Source of the DNA: Blumeriella jaapii
Lineage: Eukaryota; Ascomycota; Leotiomycetes; Helotiales; Drepanopezizaceae
Length of the DNA: 64,000 nt
Assembly: GCA_009599575.1 (NCBI GenBank)
Contig: VWND01000002.1
Location: 434,001 to 498,000, forward strand
Direction of reading: 5' to 3'
Part shown: piece by piece, positions 33,682-45,411 of the stretch
How positions within the stretch are numbered: the stretch's first letter is position 1
Layout of the letters: each line of letters starts with the position of its first letter
Notes under the pieces: model-generated
Database searches by the model: none
What the model was told of the DNA's origin: nothing
Seen by the model: only the letters and a program-made list of their open reading frames with translations
Translations under genes and position numbers: made by a program

Positions 33682-36600
33682 AAAAAGCATGACTACATTT
33701 CAGCTCCCAGATGTTCTACATACTTCGACACGTCCGGATCTGGCATACAGACTGCATGCTCATTTCCCACATGTCGACACAATCCAGTGAGGGTAAAAAC
33801 ATGACTAGTTCACCTCCTGACGGCTGCTCGTAGGCCATCTTTGATTTCGAGGTCTAGAACCATGTTTCCTTTTCCCGGGACAGTGCGACAAGGAATCTTG
33901 CGAACAATGCTTTCTTTTGTGTCTCAAGGCAACCCCTGCGTTGGATCTGTCAATACTGTACCAGTACTGCAGACCTGACGGGCATGCCAGCTTGGAACGT
34001 ATCCAAGCCGCATTGCTACTGTACTGTACGACGTACGGAGCTGCCAACGCTTGCGTCACTTCATGATCAGTGCGAGAGCCACGGTGAACATGGGGCCACG
34101 TCACAGCATTCTGCGAACGCAGTCTTCCATCTGGGGCACTGGTGTTGAGATTGCGGCGCACGACTGCTTCGATGGAGATTTGTGCCCCTGTGTAGACGGC
34201 AACCATCGAGGCTCATTGCTGCTCTGAGGAGTCTCGTGTGTACTGTACTGTACAGTTCTGTACAATGCTATGTCAAATACAGTACTATACAGCACAGTGC
34301 TATATGGAACAGTATTATACAGCACAGTACTATAATATACAGCAGAGTCCACTGATATCTCATTGCAGTTGGATCCGGGCCGACTTTTTCTCCTCCTTGG
34401 TACTATACCGTACATGTCTGCTTAGCTATGGAGCGTCGGATGCAAGTTTCATGCATCTACTGTACATGCATTTCTCACGACACAGACTCATTCGAGTTCT
34501 TCTACGGAGGACTGCGTACATGCTACCACTGTATGTACTCCGTAAATGTCCTGCAGTGTGGGCCAGATCGTGCATTGACATGTCTACCATGCCGGGGAAT
34601 GCTGCCCCAATGGCGCAACCTCGCCACATCTTTGAGAAGCAGCACCTCCAATCGTTCCACGAAATGTACTTAGTATGCTAAGTTTACTGTTAGATGTCCT
34701 GCAACATACAGGAGTATCAGTCTTCCTTTCGTTGTCGAGGCTACAGTACTATATGTGTGATTTCGGTACAGTACTTTGTCAGTCACGCATCGTACTTGAC
34801 CCGCCGCTTCTTTCCTACGCCCCCATCGAGTCAGTCAGTCCAACAGAGTTCTATCTAGCTTTCACCTAGATCGTCGTAGATCTCTGAGCATACACTACAG
34901 TGTGTACTGTACGGTACGGTACAGTTGCCAAGGTCCAACGTTCCAAGAAACGACGGTGGATTTTTGACAGGCGAACTTGAAACCACACCGGCGCTTCTGG
35001 GCAGCAATGCTACGATTACCTTCGTGCGACTGCTGTACGGTCTGTACAGTACTGTACTGTTCTACGGATGATCCTGTATGCATCGCTTATGTACAGTATC
35101 TACAGTACTGCGCCCAGGGACTGGGTTGAATCCCCTTTTCTACCGATTCTTTCTCCGTGCTGAGCCCTTTTCTTCTTTCGCAGTGTGGCTCCTACAGTAC
35201 AGTATGAACAAGACTGCCAAGTGGGCTGTGAGTGGATTTCTAGAAGTACTTTGCAGTACTAAACACATACATAACATAACACATACTACAGTACTGTACA
35301 GTGCTACAGTCGACAGACTTTACATTGCAGTACAGTACATATACTTCGTCGCAGGCGATATCAACCTTCCCCCCCCCTCCCCCCCCCCCCCCGGAAACTC
35401 TGATTTTCCTGGTACGGAAAGACCCTAGTTTCCAACCGTCAGGGTGTTATTAGAAGCATTTCGCCTCGCCCAGGAGGGAAGTTCACACACGTACCGACCG
35501 ACACACAAAAGTGTAGATACTGTACTGTAGATACCTGCTGTAGATCGATCTACGATCCAGACCACCACGGGTTAGCCGAAAAAGCAGGCCCAGCCCCAGC
35601 CCCAGCCCCTTTTCCCTTCCTCCCTTTCCGATATGCTTCCACCACATACATACCTTACACATACCTTACACAGTACTGTACATACATACACAGTACATAG
35701 ATCCATCCATCCACGGCTGTTGATCTTGGAAAGGAAAGTTACTTACCGTCCGCACTACTCGCGAGAAGAAGTCTTGAATTCCTCGCAAGGTTTTTTTTCT
35801 TTCGTTCGTTCGTTCGTTCGCTGGCTGCTGCACACTCACACACACACACACACGTCTCCGGCCAGGAACATGGCGCGCTTGATTGGACGCACCCCCCCCC
35901 GCCTCCCCCGTCCCGGCCTCTCCCTTGCTCGGTGCCGCTGATAGAGAGATAGCAATAGCATCGAGAGCGTTCGGGGGCGAGGCGAGGCGAGGCGAGGCTG
36001 CTAGATCGATCGACGCCTCTGGAGGGTAGGTAGGTAGGTAGGTATCTCGTGTGGAATGACTGTGTGTGTGTGTGTGTGTGTGTGTGCGTGCTGTACACAA
36101 CGGGTGTGTGTAGGTATGTATGTATGTACGGTATGTACGGTATGTAGGTATGTACGGTATGTACGGTGTGTATGTGCAGACTGTACTGTATGTACTGTGT
36201 CCCGGCGATGCACCCTTTTTGCCACTGCTATCTCTCTGTGTGTGTATGTGTGCAGCACAGGACCGCGAGTGCTACTGTACTTACTTACTTGCTTCATGAG
36301 GTTACTTACTGTGTGCACACATATCCAAGAAAAGAGAAAAGTGGTGGAACGCCGGAGGAAGTGAGCCGTGCCTACCTACTGTACTACAGTACCTACATAC
36401 TGTGTGGACAGGACAGTACGGTCTCTATCCGCTGGTTCCGCCGGCTGTCGTTCATGCGCTTTCTCGGACCGTACTGTATATCGTCTGTACTGTAGATGGT
36501 ACGGTAATGTATTGTATAGACGGTATATATAGTACATCTATCTATCTATCTATCTATCTATCTGTCTATCTGTACATCTGTACATCCTGTACATATACAG

Positions 36601-37128
36601 CACAGTACATACCCACGGCCTCGTTATCGTGGCAGTTCTGCTTCCGCGCCATGGCCTGCCTGCACACGGCCTGATTGGATTGGCGTCTTCTTCTGTCTGC
36701 GCTGTCCTACCTACAGTACCTACAGTACACACCTACCTATGTACCGTACTGCACCGCACTGTGTACAGAGAGAGCAGAAGCGTTCTAGATCCCCATGACA
36801 GTGGTCATACTGTACATCGCACCGCACCGTACGGTACACACAGTCCTGTACCGTAGCGTGCCGGACCGCACCACACGGTACCCCGTTACCCAGGGCGTGG
36901 ATCCCCCCCCCGGCGGCCCTATCACGAGAGAGGGGGCCGGGATCAACATTCCTTCGACTGACAACAGCAAAGGTTGCGAGAGGAAAAGTGGTCCGACATG
37001 ACCAGCCGACCCCGATCAAGCCCGAGCCTCGAAATGGTGAAAAGAGAGCCCGGTACGGTACAGGACTGTGTGTATGTATGTGTACTGTACACACTGTGGA
37101 GTGCATCCTGCATGTACAGTACTGTGTA
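33682..37128. other. 3.4-kb gene-free, repeat-rich spacer
   Basis: No gene is supported. Contents: dense GTAC palindromes (34015-34330, 34740-34790, 34900-35110, 35250-35345, 35640-35700, 36380-36620, 36700-36850, 37060-37128); C run (35372-35392); TTCG run (about 35808-35824); CA run (35835-35852); GGCGA run (35978-35998); GGTA run (36027-36044); TG run (36060-36088); GTACGGTAT repeats (36110-36170); TATC run (36536-36565). Frames here are translations of these repeats. Confidence 0.7.
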
Positions 37129-37159
37129 CACAGTCTATCGGTTAAGTATTATTCCTGGT
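37129..37159 (+). repeat. Left terminal inverted repeat
   Basis: 31 bp identical to the reverse complement of 37637-37667, preceded by TA. Confidence 0.9.
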
Positions 37160-37337
37160 CAAACAGGGATAATTTCACCTTAGCCCAATCAAGTAATGAC
37201 CCAACTTCCGGTAAGCTTTTACGAAATACGACAAAATTACAATATGAGAGATACGGGCAAAATTTTCACACAACACAACGCAATACAACGCAATACAACG
37301 CAACGCAATACAACGCAACGCAACGCAACGCAACGCA

Positions 37338-37505
37338 ATGGCTTCAGCTTCTACTTCAGCTTCTACTTCAGTTTCTAAACGTTTAAAAGCTTCTGATTTA
37401 ACTCGAGGTCAGCGACGTGATATTAGCTTGCTTTATTCAATCGGTGTCAAGCTGTTATTGACGCCGAAGACAGATATACAGAATATTAAAATTTTTATAT
37501 TGTAA
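37338..37505 (+). pseudogene. Truncated transposase N-terminus
   Basis: A 55-codon frame inside the inverted-repeat element. After a Ser/Thr/Ala-rich start it contains KASDLTRGQRRDISLLYSIG. The LTR-x-QRRDI-x-LLYS pattern is how many fungal Tc1-like transposases begin their first helix-turn-helix. The frame then diverges and stops, so the recognition helix, second HTH and DDE/D catalytic core are absent. It can be read as a relic of the parent element left by internal deletion. It could still be translated into a short DNA-binding fragment, but nothing shows this. Confidence 0.6.
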
Positions 37506-37636
37506 TCCGAAAGCAGTTCTCAAACTTCGTATTCTGTGTAATTTGAATACGTATACCTTGTAAAAGTTTATTTCATTATTGCATGGAATACTACTTAAAT
37601 AGGTCAAGTTTTGTCTCCACACCCCCACTGTTTTTA

Positions 37637-37667
37637 ACCAGGAATAATACTTAACCGATAGACTGTG
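37637..37667 (-). repeat. Right terminal inverted repeat
   Basis: 31 bp, exact reverse complement of 37129-37159, followed by TA. Confidence 0.9.
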
Positions 37668-37802
37668 TATGTATGTACAGACAGTACAGTCCAGCAGCAA
37701 AGCCCGTAGAGCGGGATTGCAATCGTCCCCCCCCCCGCCCTTCTTCACCCCGGCCCTGGAATCAGATGAACCTACCCAAGCCCGATGTCACGGCCAGCGA
37801 GC

Positions 37803-37850
37803 GTACTGTAAATCGACTGTACTGTAAATCGACTGTACTGTAAATCGACG
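37803..37850 (+). repeat. 16-bp tandem repeat, three copies
   Basis: Three adjacent copies of GTACTGTAAATCGACT, the last with one change, followed by more GTACTGTAC. Confidence 0.9.
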
Positions 37851-38250
37851 GTACTGTACTGTACGACGGACGTGTCGTCATTTTCGATCTGGCCGCTGCT
37901 TGTGAAGGTCCTCCCTCCCTCCCGTACCGTACATCCGCCGCTTTCTCTCTGCTCGTGTGGGGATGCGCGTGCACGAACCGTGGCAGAGGAATCGAAGGGC
38001 GGTTTCTTCCCCGTGCGTTCGATCGACGAGCCGGTCGACGTGGGCGATCGTTTGAGTCCACCACTCGTGCGGTGTGTGCGGTGCGGTGCGGTGGATGTGG
38101 TTGGAAAGATATCGCGATGGGATGGGATGCGATGGGATGGATGTGGTGCGTGTGGAGGAATTTGGAGCGTTTTGTGTATATGTACAGTATATGTATATGT
38201 ATAATTGCGCGGGATAGCGGCGGGATGGAATAGCGTAAATACATTACCGT

Positions 38251-38371
38251 ATCATGGTCGTTTTATCGTGGCTGCATGGAAGAGCGTACAGTGCAGTAGA
38301 TATGATGGTGGTTCTCTTGGCTGCATACAATAGCGTATATATGATGGTGGTTTTATCTTGGCTGCGTGGAG
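38251..38371 (+). repeat. Degenerate ~45-bp tandem repeat, three copies
   Basis: Three copies with the core ATGATGGTGGTTTTAT then CTTGGCTGCATGGA, beginning at about 38251, 38302 and 38341. The first two also share the tail TAGCGTA. Noncoding. Confidence 0.75.
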
Positions 38372-39033
38372 TCTACCTTGGCTGAACTAACTGTGTGTGT
38401 ACTGTGCTGTGCTGTACACAGTACAGTATACTGTAACTGTGTAGTACATTCTGTGCTGTGCTGTTGGCTATCTTGCCGGTATGGGGTGCAGACACTTTTT
38501 GCACCCTACTTTACTGTACTGTATGTATGTACAGTACTGTATGTACTGTATGTACTGTATATACAGTACATTCATGCTACAGTACTACAGTACTACCGAA
38601 TACCGAATACCGAATACCTTCTCCCGACTCCTTCTTCTTCTTCATCTGATGCTGCATCGCTCGGCATGGGCGTTCTCGCGATTCAGCGCACACACTCTAC
38701 AGTACTGGCTGCTGCTGTTGTCGCCGTCGTTGTCGCCGTTGATATCCTTGCCAGAATTGTCTTGGTACAGGGGAGGGGTTGGGTGGTTTTACTTTCGTTG
38801 ACTTGTGCCCAGGTAGAGTAGAGTAGAGTAAGTCAGTCCGTCAATCCAGTCCGTCTGGACTGTACCGTATCGTACCGTACCGTCCCGTACCAACCGTCAT
38901 CTTCTCCGCCGTGATCCTCGCCCTCCCTGTTCGCACCTGATGCCCCGTGACCAGTGATCGGTGATCGTCACAGCCCCACGGTATTGATGGTTGTGCTTGC
39001 AGTGCGTGTTTACCGACCTCGATCTCGACCTTT

Positions 39034-39114
39034 CACTCACCCCCCCCCCCGCCCTTCCCGCCCTTCCCCCCCTCCCCCCCTTACCCCCCCTACCCCCCCC
39101 CCCCCCCCCCCCCT
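39034..39114 (+). repeat. C-homopolymer tract cluster
   Basis: Several runs of 6 to 17 C residues separated by one or two T/A/G bases. Such runs are prone to sequencing length errors. Confidence 0.85.
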
Positions 39115-39261
39115 CCGCGCCTCTGCCGAACGGGTTGCGACTTCCCATCATCCTTCCTGCCTTGCCGAGTCTAGCACTGCACCGAGTCCTCTCTCCTACA
39201 CTGCCGTCCTGTACCGTACTGTACCGTGCCGTGCCGTATCTCACCCACTACAGTACAACCT

Positions 39262-39345
39262 CGCCCGCTACAACCTCGCCCGCTACAACTTCGCCCACAA
39301 CCTCGACCTCACTCACAACCTCGACCTCACCCACAACCTCGACCT

Positions 39346-39382
<37 letters not shown>

Positions 39383-39390
39383 CCTCCCAC
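39262..39390 (+). repeat. Nested ACAACCTCGCCCGCT / CCCTCA arrays
   Basis: Adjacent short arrays: a 15-mer (ACAACCTCGCCCGCT) in about three copies, an 18-mer (CACAACCTCGACCTCACC) in about three copies, then seven or more CCCTCA hexamers. A similar CCCTCG run lies at about 39582-39620. All precede the zinc-cluster gene. Confidence 0.85.
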
Positions 39391-40362
39391 CCGCACCCTC
39401 CCCCTCTCTCCACCGCCGACCGCACGAAAAAGAACGAGTCACGGAATCCCCCTCACCGTCGCGGACGACGCGCATGCTCCGGTCGTGTCACACGGCCCAG
39501 CGCAGACCCGTCAGACCGTCGTCGCCATCCTCGCCGTGCTCGTGTGGTGCCGCGCGAACCAACATTACACGATACCACTCTCTCGCCCTCGCCCTCGCCC
39601 TCGCCCTCGCCCTCGACACCAGACACGCACCACCGACCGACCGACCGACCGACAGGACCGACCCACGCACCTCCTACCCACGCACCTGCTGCCCACTGAC
39701 CGACGACCCACCGCTCGACAGGACAGGACTGACGCCGGCCCGCCCGCCCGCGCGCTCCATCGCTCACGGATTCCCGGCACGCCACGCCCTCCATTAGTGC
39801 CTGCTTCGAGCTCGACATACATACCGAGAGGGCGTGGGAGCGAAGCTGCACCGCATCGCATTGCATATCCGATCCATCAGGGATACGACACGACCGGCGC
39901 AGATCTCGGCGACGCGAGAGAAACGGGTCCGCTCGACACGCGGGAGCGGCTCTTCCTGACTGACTGCCTTCTGTGCTTTCTTTTCGTGCGAAGCGTCGCG
40001 TCGGCGTCTGGCCACACAACCCAATCATCCCCCTCCACCCAACCTTCGCGATCGCGGGCACGTCGGTCTGTACGCGACCGCACGGTACGGTGCCGCCGTA
40101 CCTTACCCGACCGGACCTTGCCCGCTTCTCGCCACTTGGCGTCTCGGGGAGCGAAATCGAATCCGCCTCGTCGTGCTAGACATTCTCGTGGCGACGCCTA
40201 GTCGACGATTCCGCGTCCCTCCGATTCGCCTGGCGATACCACGTAGCCCTCGTGCTACCTCCCGATGAGACTTGCGCTGTTGTCTGACCACCTGTAAGAA
40301 GCCGGCGCTCCGCGACGGCCGTCCATGGCCGCCGCTGCTGTGATCGCCTCAGGATCAAAGAT

Positions 40363-40452
40363 ATGATGGACATCCCACCCGAGAAGCGTCCACGTCTGGC
40401 TGGCCCGCATCCCGCACAATGGCAAAGTTCGCCCGAAGCCTCTCGACATCTC

Positions 40453-40490
<38 letters not shown>

Positions 40491-43400
40491 TAACGGGCTC
40501 TACCAACAACACGCAAGCCAACCGGCCATTCCCTTCTCGCGGGCGCCAGAGCCACACCCGTCCGACCTGCGCCGACTCTCCGAACACCCGCCGTACGACC
40601 ACCCCGATCCTCGACGACCGGGCTCGGGCCCGGCGCATGGATATCAAAACGGCCCGCCGCCGCCGTACGCAGGACACCGGGACTCGATGGTGAAGCGGGA
40701 CCCGTCGGACGAGCCTCCGCAGCATTACCGACCGTCGTCCACCGGGGCCGATCACAATGTGAATCCCTCGCCCCATCACGAAGGGCATGTGCGACCGTAC
40801 GTCGCGCCCTACGACCCCGCCCGCAATCAGCCGTACCCGCCGAGCCACTACCCCCCGCTACAGAGCCCCCTCTCGGCGACGGACGCCTCCCACCCCCCCT
40901 ATGGCACGCCCGGGCTCCCTCCGCCCCCGCCGGGTCCGCCGCGAGAGAGTCTCTATGCCTCGGTCTCATACCCACTGACCTCGGCCGGGCGACAAGACGC
41001 GAACAACGTGAGGAAGAAAGCGCAGCGCGCGGCCCAAGCCTGCGATAGCTGCCGCACGCTGAAAGCCAAGTGCGACGAGGGACGCCCGTCTTGCTCGACG
41101 TGCAAAGAAAAGCAACAAGAATGTCGCTATCGAGACCCTCCCCCCAAGCAGTATGTGTCCCCGTGGGGAAGGCCCGTCGGGTGGTGACTAACCGCAGCAG
41201 GCAAGACAAGGGCGTCGCCGACATCATGGATTTCTTGATCTCCAACCAGAGGCGCATCGACGAGAAGTTCGAGATCCTGACGGCGGAGAACCGGCGCATC
41301 ACCGAGCAGCTGCGCATGATGATGGGTGGTGCGGGTCGAGAGGATGAGATGCGCTTCAAGCAGGAATACGAGGGGCCGCCGCCGCAGCCGCCGCCGCCGC
41401 CGCCGCCGACCTCAGCTCCAGCACGCTACGCGCCACCACCCGTGCTCACCGGCGCCGGCGGCATGCACACCGGGCACGCGAAGGAGTCCTCCTACGCCTC
41501 GACGCCGATGGCCATGGCCCGAATCATTGACGATCAAGCCGGGGAGGCTTCGGAATCCGAAGAGGACTCGGGCCCTCCGCAACCCGCAAGCCGCCGTCCA
41601 TCCCCGTGAACCACACCACCGGCGCGGCGGGCCTGCTGGATGTGCCCGCCATCCGGAAGTTGTGCGATGACGTCTTCTCGCCCAAGGGGAGGCTCAAAAA
41701 CTCGAAATATCCCATCCTGCAGGAGGAGAAGCGAGGTTTGCTCCGTCTCTATGGCAGGGGCGAGGGCCAGGAACACGTACCGGGATACGAGAGGGAGCCG
41801 TTGTTGGAACATGAGGGTACCCCGGGCGATACGAACTCAGACATCTCCTCCCCGGCGGGCGAGGATTGGGGCCAGTTCGGCGGGATGACCCCCCCTCATG
41901 GCTCGCAAGAATTCATCCGAGGAAACATCGGCGCCGATGGGATGCCTGATCTGAGCAGGGAACGGGTGCACGAGCTGGTGCAGAGCTACATGATGCACAT
42001 GAACAGCCTGCATCCCATCCTCGTCCCGTCGAAGCTGAACCAGCTCGTGGAGAAGTTCTTGAGGTCCATTCCGGAGAGTCAAGGAAAGTCCAAGCAGGTG
42101 TCCAGCCTCGTCGCGGGTCACGCCAGCCATCCCGGCGCGGGGTTCGTCGGAAGCTACAAGAATCCCGAAAGCCCGTGCATCAAACGGAAACGATCCACGC
42201 CCTCGCTGGAATTTCCCGTCGAGGCGCCCACCCGGCCCGATTTCAAACCGGGCCACCCGTTTCGGACCATCGGTTCGGCCATTGTGCTGCTGGTCATGGC
42301 GCTGGGGGAGATTTGCAGCCACCAAGAGAAGATCCCGGATGTCTGGCAGTCGGACAAGGAGCCGGATTCGTATGGCAGCTCCCCCGGCTTCCGCAACGGC
42401 CAGCCGGCCTCGCCCATCCAGAATTCACCTTCGATCTATCCTGGCATGGGCATGGCAGCTGGGTCGCCTGCGGACGGAGAGCGCAACCCGTCGCGGAGCC
42501 GAAGAAGCTCCGTCGACGGCCACTATCCGGCGCGCGGGTTCGCCTCCAAGGTGAGGAACATCGATGTCATCCCAGGTCTGGCGTATCACGCCCTGGCCAC
42601 GGATGTCATTGGCAACCAGCTGGGCGGCAATACCTTGCAGCATGTCCATGCCAACATCTTGGCTGGCCTGTATCATGGTCAGCTTGCCAGGATCATGGAG
42701 AGTCACGGGTACATCTCTGCCGCGTGCCGCGCTCTTCAAGTCATTCTCCGACCGTGAGCGATCCCCGGTCTTCTCGTCCCCCACGAAGCTGACGGTGCGT
42801 AGAAAACTTGGCCGTCTGAAGACGCAGAAGGAGGAAAGCATGGTCATCAGCTCCAAAGACAATCCGATCGTCGTGGCGTTTTGGACGTGCTTGCAGCTGG
42901 AGAGGTAAGATTTTTGTGGAGAGCCCAACTTCCGAACAGGACTGATCTGGATTCAAGTGACATTGTTGCCGAGCTCCCTTGCCCTCATTCGGGCATCTTG
43001 ACCTTTGAAGAGGACATGCCCGTTCCGAACATTCAGGCCATGATTGACGAGGATAGTTTTGAGGATGCGGTTGTGCGGAACTACATCGCGCAGATCTACT
43101 TGCGAAAGCACCTCAATCGGATCCATAACATGTTCTATCAGCCCAACAGTGGTACGCAAGCGTCCGACGCCCCACTCGTGTCGTTCCTGCTAACCACCAC
43201 ACAGCATCTTCATCGTCAGACAACAGTGGCAAAGATCACCACCCGACCATCGATGCGAACATCCGCATCTTGGACGATTACGTGCAAGCCGGAAACCAAC
43301 AGTGGAACAAGGAGGCGGGCGAGCCCGCGACGGACATCTTGAACGCGCGACTCCGAGCCAAGTACTTCGGCGCCCGAGTCATCACGTTCCGCCACTATGT

Positions 43401-43995
43401 GTTGAAATTCTTGGAGCGGTCGCCGGGGAAATCCGGCGTGCAGCAACACGTCGCGGGCGAGTATCTCGCCAAGTTCAAGGCGCCTGTCGTCGATCCGGAG
43501 GCCACACGTCTCGAAGACTTCGATCCCATCGCCGTCGAGTATGCGGAGGCTGGTATCAAGGCCCTGATCAACAGCACCAAGGCATTCTATGGCATGGGGC
43601 CTCCAGGAGAGAAGCGGTTGATCGTCACCAATGTCTGGGGAACGGCACACGCGTAGGTTGCACGGAGGATGCGGCGCGAATTCCTGCTAACCGACCTTCG
43701 CAGACAATGGGGTAACATGGTCACGCTCAACGCCGCGTACATGAACGAATTCCTCCGACCCCTGATTCTCAAAAACGTTGCGTCCGAGAACGAGTTGCGG
43801 GTCCTCACCGAGAATACGATCGACTTCCTCCGGATGAACTCGACCCCATCTTCGGCCCTGCAGACGGACATCAAGATCTTGAGGTGCATCGGCCAGAAGA
43901 CCGGCCTGCTCGCATCGCCGTGGCCCCCCGGCCCGGCCACCAACTCCAGCTTCTCGAGCAACCACAACACCGATGTCAACACGAGTGGCCGTTAG
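40363..43995 (+). CDS. Zn(II)2Cys6 fungal transcription factor, with one frame anomaly
   Basis: Exons: 40363-41150, 41201 to 42753 (containing the anomaly), 42803-42904, 42940-43151, 43205-43652 and 43704-43995; about 1,050 residues. A Pro-rich N-terminus with polyproline runs precedes the zinc cluster CDSCRTLKAKCDEGRPSCSTCKEKQQEC (residues ~226-253; quoted in parts, six Cys present) and a coiled linker (MDFLISNQRRIDEKFE). The middle/C-terminal regulatory domain includes VNHTTGAAGLLDVPAIRKLC, a motif shared by a subset of fungal C6 regulators. Between 41523 and 41606 the frame changes by one base, so either a base is missing or an intron with a poor GTGCTC donor (41442-41590, correct phase) is removed. 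Target genes are unknown. Confidence 0.85.
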
Positions 43996-44987
43996 CACGC
44001 GATCTACAAGATCTAGCGAAACCCGATCCAAGGCAATGGGGCCTTGGCCACGGATCGACTTGGGTGCACCAGCCGCGAAACGCCTACACATTGCATTTGA
44101 GGGCTGGGCGGCGCGGCGCCCAGCAGGTTGCTTCCACGGGGGCGGCTTAATCTAGTGAGCATCTTTGAGCGACGGCGTACATTTTGGTCGCCATTTCTGG
44201 GGCATCGCATTTGTTTTGTCACTTCTGTCTTATATATGATCCATCCTAAGCCCATCCTGGACCAAACATTTCTCACCAGGCAGATTTCACATGGGGCGGA
44301 CACGTTCCATGGCAGCCAGCCGGACGAGCACACTTCAACCTGTGGGACAGGCGACCATATATACCTACCTTCGGTTTCTTTTTCATGGGCACCTGTCTCG
44401 AGACTTGCAGGCTGCGCCGGCATATCGAGCTCTAGCTGTAGGACGGCGGGGTCGAGGTGATAGGGGATGGGGGGAAGGGAAAGGTGGTTTTTTGGATCTT
44501 TGGTATATATCCCATTCTGCGATTTTAGTTGCTTGCGTGCATGCGTAACTGCATGTATAGCTGCGCGCGACGTGAGAGATGGCAATCTTTTGGGTATGTT
44601 TGTGTGTGTGCGTGTGTGTAAGGCGCCGGTTGCTTGCTTGTAGATGAAAAGGAGAGCGAGACCGGGAGGAGAGGGAGAGAGCCATGTAACGAAATGACAC
44701 ATAAGACAGTACCGTACCGTACTTCGTGCCGTGCGTGCCGTGCTGTGGCCTACCTCTATGGATACCAATTTTTTTGAATCATTTTTTTCCTCTGGGGCCG
44801 ATTTTGCTTGTCACGTACTGTACCTATACCTACCTATGTAGTACAGTACGTATGTACATGCGTACTGTAATACGTACTGTAATACGTATAATACGTACAG
44901 TATCTACAGTATATACAGTAGAGTAGAGTAGAGTACCTCAGTCAGTACCTATCTTTCTTACTCACGATGATGTATGTCTCGTCGTCT
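43996..44987. other. Intergenic, no gene seen
   Basis: 3' flank of the zinc-cluster gene. Short TG run near 44600-44620 and a cluster of GTAC words and TACGTA at 44705-44940. No gene is supported. Confidence 0.55.
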
Positions 44988-45325
44988 CCTCTCTTTCTTT
45001 CTCCCTCCCTCTCTCTCTCTGTCTGTCTCTTTTTTTCTGTCTGTCTCTTTTTTTCTGCCAGCCTCTCCCTCCCCTCTCCCTCTCTCCCTCTCTCCCTCTC
45101 TCCCTCTCTCCCTCTCTCCCTCTCTCCCTCTCTCCCTCTCTCCCTCTCTCCCTCTCTCCCTCTCTCTCTCTCTCTCTCTCCCTCTCTCCCTCTCTCCCTC
45201 TCTCCCTCTCTCTCCTCTCTCCCTCTCTCCCTCTCTCTCCCCTCTCTCCCTCTCTCCCTCTCTCCCTCTCTCCCTCTCCTCTCTCTCTCCCTCTCTCCCT
45301 CTCCCCCCCTCCCCTCCCACCCCAG
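44988..45325 (+). repeat. ~340-bp polypyrimidine (TCCCTCTC)n satellite
   Basis: Almost uninterrupted C/T on the plus strand, mostly 8-mers of CTCTCCCT alternating with pure CT runs. The complementary strand is entirely purine over most of it. Mirror-symmetric tracts of this kind can form triplex (H-) DNA. Frames translate to Ser/Leu/Pro or Arg/Glu/Gly repeats and are not genes. Confidence 0.95.
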
Positions 45326-45411
45326 ACTCGAAAGCGGCATCGACGCCTACCGCCCTTGGTAGGTACTGTAGGTCGGTCGGTAGATACTGTACATAGGTGT
45401 GTTGGTGCGAA

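Larger units (their letters stand above)
37129..37667. mobile_element. 539-bp Tc1/mariner-type deletion derivative (MITE-like)
   Basis: Perfect 31-bp terminal inverted repeats lie at 37129-37159 (starting CACAGTCTATCGG) and 37637-37667, flanked on both sides by TA (37127-37128 and 37668-37669), the target duplication of Tc1/mariner/pogo elements. Homology of the ends continues imperfectly inward. Inside are a CAACG/CAATA pentamer array (about 37275-37337) and a 55-codon frame resembling the start of a transposase. At 539 bp it is too small to encode a full enzyme, so it would need one in trans. The intact TIRs and TA suggest a fairly recent insertion into repeat-rich spacer DNA. Confidence 0.85.
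37668..40362. other. Repeat-rich spacer and long CT-rich leader of the zinc-cluster gene
   Basis: No protein gene is supported. From about 38,980 to 40,360 the plus strand is strongly C- and CT-rich, as is usual for promoters and 5' leaders of fungal regulators, so much of it probably belongs to the gene starting at 40363. GTAC words cluster at 38390-38600 and 38860-38890. Long open frames here (for example 38954-40201) are Pro/Arg/Thr repeats and not credible proteins. Confidence 0.6.

Noticed and set aside
38954..40201. 415-codon open frame on the plus strand
   Set aside because: It is a translation of C-rich and CCCTCA-type repeats (Pro/Arg/Thr/Leu runs), has no domain, and lies in the likely promoter/leader of the zinc-cluster gene.
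44967..45396. Ser/Leu/Pro-rich and Arg/Glu/Gly-rich frames
   Set aside because: Pure translations of the polypyrimidine satellite on its two strands.
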